A stretch of 64,000 bases of DNA, taken from Sabethes cyaneus (lineage: Eukaryota; Arthropoda; Insecta; Diptera; Culicidae). The DNA is taken from the NCBI RefSeq assembly GCF_943734655.1, contig NC_071354.1, forward strand, positions 233,051,206 through 233,115,205. Direction: 5' to 3'. The notes under the pieces are model-generated. The model was not told the origin of the DNA, searched no databases, and saw only the letters and a program-made list of their open reading frames with translations. Below are positions 56,994-64,000 of this stretch, piece after piece (the stretch's first letter is position 1; every line of letters begins with the position of its first letter). Both the position numbers and the translations under genes were made by a program.

Positions 56994-58140
56994 GAGTTGT
57001 GAAGTGAAAAAAGTCCACTGCGGTGTTAATATCGATTGCACCGTTTAGCAGATTCTTCCTTCAATAGCTGAGAGGGATTCTTGAAGCCCAACGAAATCAG
57101 TTTTGGAGAAGTTGAACTCTCTCACATCGTGTGACTCCTCAAAATCTATCTGGTGAGGACATGTCAGGGATACTAATAGCGGTGGATGTTGCGCATCGAT
57201 ATCAACAAGTGGTTCGTATGCTTCAGAGCAATTATAGTACGACGAGGCTTCTGCGTTTACGAAAACGAGATCCAGTGTTCGATCACGACAATTTCTGACT
57301 GTAGAGAGCTGAAGCAAGTTCAATAAAGACCTTCCGTCAGGCAGTGTTATACTCGATCATGGGAAGGATGATTCGACGGGATCAGGAATCCTTGGCCGAT
57401 TGGTGCACTTTTCCAAACTAGGCCAGGTTGATTGTAGTCACCAAATAGTAGATGGACTGCGTTGTGGTCTAACGAGCTTGTAACGAGAAGTGCAGAATCG
57501 ATGTGTTTCTGGATTACGCTCGTCAGAAGAGAAGTCTGGTGGTAGGAATACAACACCTACACAGATATCTGTATCACAATAATTTATGTTCGCCCACAAT
57601 TGCTCGAGTTCAAAGCTGACGCCGGTTTTTTGTTTTGAGGACAGCTTATGTGACACAGCGATGAGGACACCTCCGCCTCGTTTTTCCAACTATCAAAGGT
57701 ATCCCGATCGTTGCGGTATACATTATACATTGGTCCAAACAATTGAAGTGATGTGATTTCGTCATTCAGCCAGGTTTCAGTCAGGATGATAACATCATGC
57801 TCAGCATCGGATACCGCGACGAACAGGTCATCAATCTTCGTGCGTAAACCTCTGACGTTTTGGTAGAATAAACTAAGCTGTCTGCCAGTGCCTGGGCTTG
57901 GCGATGTTTGACGACCAGCCAAAATTGGAACTACGGTGACTGCAGCAAGCGGGTCACCTTCGTAGGATGGCCATTCGGCTGCCGCTGCGTTGGCATTTGG
58001 AGCACTGCTGTCATCAACGATGATGTAGTCAGGCATGTTGCGATTACCGGCAGTCTGTAAGTGTGAGTCGACATGAGGGCGCGCAGTAGCTCGTATAGCT
58101 TCGGAAAGACATATACTCTTCTTGGCTTTACCTGACGAAA
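56994..58140 (-). pseudogene. LINE endonuclease domain
   Basis: Minus-strand reading: LSLFYQNVRGLRTKIDDLFV at 57870-57811 (first metal-binding asparagine), VIILTETWLND (catalytic glutamate), then after a frameshift KRGGGVLIAVSHKL, VVFLPPDFS, then LLFGDYNQPGLVW (GDYNxP block), then NCRDRTLDLVFVN and DAQHPPLLVSL (final aspartate-histidine region). These are the ordered motifs of the endonuclease-exonuclease-phosphatase fold in LINEs. At least two frameshifts inactivate it. Confidence 0.85.
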
Positions 58141-58164
58141 ACGATTTGGCACAATATGTACTAA

Positions 58165-58860
58165 GATTTGAGATTGCTTGATTCTTTTCGGTGAAATGAT
58201 ACTATGTTTGTTTTATGCGTGACGCGTTTCAGCCTACTGCAGTCATTCGGCCATCTTCGGATGCCTGCGGAAGTGTAGAGTTTTATTATATTTTAATTTT
58301 AATATTTCACAATTACATAATGATTTTTACAAAAAATAACGAGCTTATTGTCAATATAAAGTGAACAGTTATGATGCAATTTACTATAACACACAAATCT
58401 AAATTAACACGAATCTTGCACTTACAAAACAGGCACGTCTAGTTACTTTAAGCGTTCAATGTCTATTCCGTGGTATCCTCAGTTCTCTGTTGTGTTGATC
58501 CCCCGCGGGTTGGGTTGTTTTGCGTTTGTATGCGACGGAGTTTTGGTATTAATCCGTCGTATGCTGTGTTGAAATTTCCACACTCACGCTGAAGTTTGAC
58601 CGTTCTATCTTCACCAAGCACTTTAATGTGAAATACCTCTGCTGTGAGTCTGGTCTCCTGGTCGTCGATTCTTGCAACTATTCGGGTGTCGTCAAATTTG
58701 AAGAGGTGGCCATCATGGATAGTGTGTTGTGCTAGTCCAGTTCTAGCATCCTTCTTCTTAGTGTCGTACTTGTGTTCCGCTATCCTCACCTCCAACTTCC
58801 TCCCTGTTTGCCCGATGTAACTACAATATGTACTATTTTGGTGCTGTGACACGGTGATGG
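58165..58860 (-). pseudogene. Penelope-like element, GIY-YIG endonuclease end
   Basis: The minus-strand frame (58852-58463) contains STYCSYIGQTGRKLEVRIAE then HK, then ARTGLAQHTIHDGHLFKFDD and TRIVARI. It matches the GIY-YIG nuclease domain that Penelope-like elements carry behind their RT (YIG block, arginine of the RxxEH block). The 130-codon frame is intact, but the RT is absent. Downstream, in minus reading, CCGAAGATGGCCGAATGACT then GCAGTAGGCTGAAACGCGTC and ATTTCACCGAAAAG (58178-58191 on plus) resemble the family's hammerhead-bearing terminal repeat. It abuts the 5' end of the LINE. Confidence 0.8.
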
Positions 58861-59059
58861 ACGGGTGAAATTCGCTGATATAATTAAAGTTGTGTGGTTG
58901 TGTTAAAACGATTAACGTGGCGTTGGGGACCGCTGATCGTACTAAAGCTGATGTAGTAGGTTCGCCGATGCGGTAAGCGCAGAAAGGCGAATATTAGCGT
59001 TATTTATTTCAATTGTTTTGTTTTAAGTTAAATTAATTTTGGTTGCCTATAATAGTTTT

Positions 59060-59180
59060 CCTTAGTTCAGTTTTGATATATATTTGCTTAAAACTAGCCT
59101 TAGAGTAGACTTCTGCGAGGTTGGGACTTGAACCCGGGTCCTCGGCGTGAGAGGCGGGAATGCTAACCACGTCAAATAAT
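59060..59180 (-). mobile_element. tRNA-derived SINE, family 2, copy 2
   Basis: The minus-strand head ACGTGGTTAGCATTCCCGCC then TCTCACGCCGAGGACCCGGG then TTCAAGTCCCAACC looks like a glutamate or aspartate tRNA (box A GTGGTTAGC; box B GGTTCAAGTCC; anticodon-loop position CTC). It is followed by TCGCAGAAGTC, the same joint as at 44809. Acceptor pairing is poor, so it is not a working tRNA gene. The ends are uncertain. Confidence 0.65.
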
Positions 59181-59199
59181 TCCATGGTGATTCTGTTAT

Positions 59200-61320
59200 A
59201 TTGACGAAACAATAATCTACTTTCACTTTCGTATCTTCGTGCAACGTAAGAACTATTGAACTAATAATGTGATGTATATACTGGACACTATCACTTGTTG
59301 TTCTTACAAAATAATCTACTCTATTCAGAAATAGTTTGATAAACTGTTGCAAAACGTCGTCCAGTTGTATATCCATTTCGGTCTCTGCAATGACTAGGAG
59401 TCCCATTCACGTCAAAGCCTGGAGTGCTCTACTTATCCCGGAACCCACTTACGTGTGTGTTTGCTTAGGCAGAAAAAGTTCTGCCACTTCTGGTAAAACG
59501 ATACTCATTTGCTTCACGTACAGAACGAAACAGTTGATTATACATCATCCAACAACAGGCTATACTGCAACCGACAACCATCCAACAGCAGAAAACGGTT
59601 CCGGAAAAGCTTTTGCGGTTCACCCCCGGGGCTGGTCATTTACTGTCTGTCCGATTGCCATCATCAAGCATCTATTAAGCGTGGTAAGCGTGCAGAACGA
59701 GAAAGGAAAGTAAACGAACAACATTCTGTTCGGTTGCGTTTATTTGTCCAGCTGGACTGGACAACGCAGCACAGTGGCTCAAAACATGTGCGGAAGTGCA
59801 TTTTTAGTTTTTTTTAGCTTCATCGAAGATCTGGATTGAAAATGGCCGTTGAATCAGTAGACCGGATTTGTCAACTTTTTGCTTCTTAAAATGCCATCGG
59901 CTATTGCAGCAGGAACAGAGTTTCTGAAATTAACCAAATTTATTTTCGCGGAAAACCTGAGGATATTGTTACATAGTACAACAAAAAAATTAAGTTTTAT
60001 CGTATATTTACAAGTTTAAAAATATGAACATTTCATCATATTTATCCGAAATTACGGATTATAACATTGTGTTCTAACCATTCTCCATGTACCATTGACT
60101 GTCGACGTGTGCATACTACTAGTAACAGCTGTAGAACTTTTCTCTGGCAGCAAGAAACATCCACCAGCTCATAGAGTATAAAATGCTAATGAATGCATAT
60201 AACGTCCTCCATATGATTTCATTTGGGATTTCCCGTGTTGTGTTATTCGGTTAGTCGTTCAGTAGAAATTTTCTCGTTTTTGTTTGACAAAATAACTAGA
60301 GAGAATACTGCTCATGTGCTTTTACTTGTTAAAAATTATTTGTGAAAATTAAATTTACTACTCAATTCAGTGGATCCTCCCGCAAAATACATTGTATAAA
60401 ATAGCACAAAGCAGTGCTAACAAATAAATTCACCAAGCTTTCTAAATCAGAAAGTAAAGAACAATCTAAACACGACATGTCACAAATTATTACCATCCCG
60501 TAATAAACGGAGCTTCCCAGTTAGGGAAGAAACAAAAAAACATCCAGTCATTCAGTAGATGGTCCACTTCTCCAGTAGATCGTTCCGGGGATCCACACTG
60601 CAAATGCTTATCAGCGGCAGATTTTTCCTGCCTCCTTTCCTCAGTTCCTCCTTTGAAAATTGAGGAAGACATGGAAATCCTCTCTACTCCCCACCACTCT
60701 ACATCGACGATTGTTCTAGCCTTTTTTTATCCTGTCCCCTTTCTAGAAGAAGATTCCCCATAAAAGCGCTACGACGGACTTCGAAATGAGCGGAACGGCA
60801 TTTTTCCTGCCGTTTGTTATCGAAACAGATTGAGCAGCTTATCCCTGCTCGAATGGCTGGCTATCGCCGTCGTCGGGAGTGGTGGGAAAAAAGCTGCCAC
60901 ACAATGATGACGTTTTTTCCGAAGGCAAAGCGAGGCGGGGCGAGGGTGACGATGAGCTTTCTCTACTCTACAGTCACAGTGGCTGGCTGTTGCAACTGAG
61001 TAGCAGAGCATATTGTTCTTTTCTGCTAGCGTCTTTCCTAGCTAGTTATGAGCATACGAACGAACGACAATTCGAGCCATATGCATAGAAAATATACGAC
61101 CACCGCGCCGAAGAAAAAATAACCAATTTTGCCTGCCATGGAACGCTTTTTGCTTAGAGTTGCCTTTTTTCTGCTAGCTTCTGTCTTTTTTATTTGAATA
61201 CACGCTAGTTGGAGAGCTCGCATATTTTATTCTAGCAGTTTGTGTCATTTTCTAGCTTATTTTTCCACTCATCTCTTGAATTGAAATATCGCAGAAATTA
61301 AAACTAAATCAATTTCATTT
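59200..61320. other. No feature recognised
   Basis: Short frames have no recognisable motifs. 60480-61080 is somewhat GC-richer. No transposon ends found. Confidence 0.35.
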
Positions 61321-61327
61321 TGGGAGG

Positions 61328-61392
61328 TTCTGTAGCTGCAAGGTTGCCGAGTTTGCTTTATCAAGTACATGTTCGTCAGTTCGAATCCTAGT
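61328..61392 (+). repeat. tRNA-like (leucine/serine type) fragment
   Basis: TGCAAGGTTGCCGAGTTTGC resembles the box A region of leucine or serine tRNAs (GGxxGCCGAGxGG), and AGTTCGAATCC (61378-61388) is a good box B. No acceptor stem pairing. Probably the head of a SINE or a decayed tRNA gene. Confidence 0.45.
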
Positions 61393-61600
61393 AATATTAG
61401 TTCATTCGAAGTCAACGGACTTTGTCATTGATATATTCGCAGTCTCTGTTTCTCTTTCTGCAGATTAGTTTCGTCACAATCATTTCTCAGAATCATAATT
61501 CAACAGTCCTTACTACTTTTGGCTGCTAGGACAAAAACGGTACAATTCGAAAGTTTTACCGAGTGAAAGTTGAAAATAGAAAACGATCGGGAAAACGCAA

Positions 61601-62427
61601 AGTTTTCACTCTACTCTACCATACTCTACCCTACCCTACCCTACCCTACCCTACCCTACCCTACCCTACCCTACCCTACCCTACCCTACCCTACCCTACC
61701 CTACCCTACCCTACCCTACCCTACCCTACCCTACCCTACCCTACCCTACCCTACCCTACCCTACCCTACCCTACCCTACCCTACCCTACCCTACCCTACC
61801 CTACCCTACCCTACCCTACCCTACCCTACCCTACCCTACCCTACCCTGCCCTATCCTACCCTATCCTACCCTACCCTACCCTACCCTAGCCTAGCCTAGC
61901 CTACCCTACCCTACCCTACCCTACCCTACCCTACCCTACCCTACCCTACCCTACCCTACCCTACCCTACCCTACCCTACCCTACCCTACCCTACCCTACC
62001 CTACCCTACCCTACCCTACCCTACCCTATCCTATCCTATCCTATCCTATCCTATCCTATCCTATCCTATCCTATCCTATCCTATCCTATCCTATCCTATC
62101 CTATCCTATCCTATCCTATCCTATCCTATCCTATCCTATCCTATCCTATCCTATCCTATCCTATTCTACCCTACCCTACCCTACCCTACCCTACCCTACC
62201 CTACCCTACCCTACCCTACCCTACCCTACCCTACCCTACCCTACTCTACCCTACCCTACCCTACCCTACCCTACCCTACCCTACCCTACCCTACCCTACC
62301 CTACCCTACCCTACCCTACCCTACCCTACCCTACCCTACCCTACCCTACCCTACCCTACCCTACCCTAACCTACCCTACCCTACCCTACCATACCCTACC
62401 CTACCCTACCCTACCCTACCCTACCCT
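61601..62427 (-). repeat. (TAGGG)n pentamer array with a (TAGGA)n block
   Basis: The plus strand reads CTACC repeats (minus TAGGG) for about 0.8 kb. Near 61847-61900 there are scattered TATCC, TGCCC and TAGCC variants. From about 62036 to 62164 the unit switches cleanly to CTATC (minus TAGGA), then returns to CTACC. The array ends against unique DNA at 62427. Open frames of repeated LPYPT are translation artefacts. Confidence 0.97.
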
Positions 62428-62555
62428 GGTTTTCGCCGAAAACCGCCGATCACAAGAAGCAAACAATTTGAATTGCGGCGATCAACTCAATGGAACGATA
62501 GCAGATGAACGTAAATGGTGTAGTAAGAAATAGTTATACATTTTAACAATTTGCA

Positions 62556-63130
62556 TTAACCCTCTCTGTCCCAAGGGTGTTTTGGTGGTTTACAGTTTTT
62601 GATCATGTGAAAAAGCTATTAATAAGCAATTCATTAAACACAACTATTCAGCTTCATATGACGTATGAATCACGAGCTACAGGCACTGCTTGGAGACATT
62701 TCTATCGTACACCTGGCGAAAGTCGGGAGACTACGGTGGATCGACCACGTCGCAAAGATTCCGGACGACTGGGTGGTGAAATCCGTTCTCTTCAAGAACC
62801 CCGCCAGTACATGGAATAGAGGGGCTCAACGTGCTAGATGGCACGACCAGCTGGAGGCCGACTTGCGTGTGTCGAGACGCGCAACGAATTGGCGACGAGT
62901 TGCTCAGGACCGAGTACAATGGAGAGGAATACTTGATACGGCAAGAGCCACCCAGGCTCTCGGCTGAATAAGAAGAAGAAGAGCTATTCAGCTTGTAAAA
63001 TAATGTTTTTACTACGTGATAAAATCGAAATATCTTTATTTAAAAGCCTTAAAAATTTTATCGACCAATTTTAGTATCGGAAGTTATGGAGCACCTTTGC
63101 ACTGTGCCACCATGGGATAGAGAGGGTTAA
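62556..63130. mobile_element. piggyBac-type MITE (TTAA target)
   Basis: The ends are TTAA-CCCTCTCTGTCCCAAGGGTG at the left and CACCATGGGATAGAGAGGG-TTAA at the right. TTAA duplications with CCCT-starting TIRs are the piggyBac signature. Without the RTE insertion at 62655-62983 the element would be about 245 bp. No transposase. Confidence 0.8.
62655..62983 (+). mobile_element. RTE-type LINE 3' fragment inside the piggyBac MITE
   Basis: The plus-strand coding ends VGRLRWIDHVAKIPDDWVVK, then NRGAQRARWHDQLEADLRVS, then NWRRVAQDRVQWRGILDTAR, a stop, and a (GAA)n tail ending at 62983. It is the same family as 44946-45207. The TSD CTATTCAGCTT lies at 62644-62654 and 62984-62994. The frame is open over the preserved about 100 codons. 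Confidence 0.85.
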
Positions 63131-64000
63131 ATAACCAGTTTGAATTGAAAGCAAGTGGGAGCTATTGAATATAAAGTATTTTAGATAAAAACTTCCCATT
63201 TTTACGCACTTTTTAGATGTACTATCGAATATTCTCAGTACGATTACATAATATTTATATCGGTAAAACTTTAAAATCAAAACGAAGAGTACGAAACCAA
63301 GAGGACCTAAAAAGAAGTGCTTTAACAGGGTGTCTACTGCCTGAAAAAAACTTGGAAAACTGGGAATCCAAAGGAATCTTATTTAACTCTGGCAAAACCT
63401 GGAATTCTCAGGGTACTCCTAAAATGTATAGCAATGTTTTCCTCACAGCTCGGTACTAATCCATACTAATCCTTTATCTAATACAATTCAGAGTTCTAGC
63501 ATGAACCCAGGGGATTAAATCCCGATCAATTCATGCAAAGTAAAACCAGCCGCGTTGGTCAGTAGAAGTAGAACGACCATAAAAATATAAAACATCTTCG
63601 TAATGCGCGACTCGGTTTCTCCAAGGGTGCGCGCAACGAAATTGAAGTTAAACAAAAGCTTAAACTGTTTCGCATGCCTGGCTCGCTCGAAGGACGAAAA
63701 TGAAACATAAAAACATTTCCGGCGTGGTTTGCAGAAAAACATCGTGGTGGGTTCTTGGAGATGAAAACACCTCGTTAATGTTACAATACATCAGAAGATC
63801 TTTGTGTTCTGCTATCCTACTTTTTCTAAAAACTTACATATTCTTTAGGATTAACGCTTATGTCTTTATTTATTCAGGCCTTAACAAACATTTTTGATAG
63901 AGTTTTTGTCTTACCGATGTTGGACAACAATCCAACAATTTTTTGTTGTCCTCCGATCTTTAAGGCCTACTGTCGGCTGAACAGTGCGTGCACTGTACAG
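63131..64000. other. No gene; possible CAGGGTGTCTAC-type repeat fragment
   Basis: Around 63327-63420, ACAGGGTGTCTACTGCCTGA with AACCTGGAATTCTCAGGGTA resembles a dispersed insect repeat phrase, but no partner end is visible. The rest is unassigned. The window ends without a recognisable element. Confidence 0.35.

Larger units (their letters stand above)
51490..58140 (-). mobile_element. CR1/Jockey-type LINE split by four later insertions
   Basis: One minus-strand element runs from about 58140 to the stop near 51501 and can be followed through four breaks (56772-56981, 54075-56134, 53588-53964, 52347-53210). At each break the protein frame on one side continues on the other. The domains in order are an apurinic-type endonuclease, a linker, a full RT with YVDD, and a C-terminal region. 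Host length excluding insertions is about 3.1 kb. The 5' end and any ORF1 are missing; a Penelope-like relic lies immediately upstream. Confidence 0.85.

Noticed and set aside
59100..59172. A functional tRNA-Glu gene
   Set aside because: Boxes A and B are good, but acceptor and anticodon stems do not pair fully and the same head is attached to a SINE body here and at 44809.
61563..61899. Two long LPYPT-repeat open frames
   Set aside because: Translation of the CTACC pentamer array; a 5-bp unit is read in all frames without stops.

Overview
This looks like eukaryotic, almost certainly insect, repeat-rich DNA. The best guess is a mosquito (Culicidae), from the mixture of BEL/Pao, CR1/Jockey-like, RTE-like and Penelope-like retroelements, Helitrons, tRNA-derived SINEs whose tail reads CTTTGCTTTGCTTTT, and TA-, TTAA- and 8-bp-TSD MITEs. 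That assignment is inference. I found no intact host protein-coding gene, rRNA or convincing functional tRNA. Almost every long open frame is a transposon relic or a translated simple repeat. Host exons could hide in the GC-richer blocks near 10.6-12.6, 20.9-21.6, 37-38.6 and 47.5-48.4 kb, but nothing in the sequence lets me call them.

Left part (1-9.6 kb): unremarkable sequence, then a long T-rich, strand-asymmetric degenerate satellite (pieces at 2.3, 3.3 and 5.6-7.7 kb). It is interrupted by a tRNA-like inverted repeat, a SINE with its target-site duplication (TSD) and a palindromic MITE. It ends in about 1.07 kb of an apparently perfect telomere-like hexamer, CTAGGG, which abuts a broken LINE reverse transcriptase (RT). 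Middle-left (9.6-27 kb): short minisatellites, several BEL/Pao integrase relics (13.0, 13.9, 14.9, 16.1-17.2, 20.2, 24.5 kb), LINE RT relics (14.3, 24.6-25.2, 25.3-25.7 kb), and a non-autonomous Helitron (17.25-19.23 kb) whose centre is a 13-bp minisatellite and which carries a Penelope-like insertion.

Centre (27-36 kb): a large, nearly identical inverted duplication (28.57-31.11 kb against 31.98-33.84 kb). It is built from a second Helitron family, TA microsatellites and an unexplained 0.49-kb segment, with a copia-like LTR in one arm only. An 8-bp-TSD hAT MITE, a CCAAT/TATA promoter-like region and a mariner relic follow. Middle-right (39-46 kb): the second copy of the minisatellite Helitron sits inside a Penelope-like foldback. 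Next come two abutting MITEs, and a SINE and an RTE fragment that used the same target site.

Right part (50-64 kb): a mariner relic, then one minus-strand LINE (about 51.5-58.1 kb) that I can piece together through four later insertions: a SINE, a 2.06-kb repeat, a MITE and a 5'-truncated RNase-H LINE. At each break the LINE reading frame matches up on the two sides. A Penelope-like GIY-YIG endonuclease relic lies directly upstream. The window ends with a 0.8-kb TAGGG-type pentamer array and a TTAA (piggyBac-type) MITE holding an RTE fragment. Nothing here works as an operon or pathway. The value of the window is its insertion chronology and its unusual tandem arrays.
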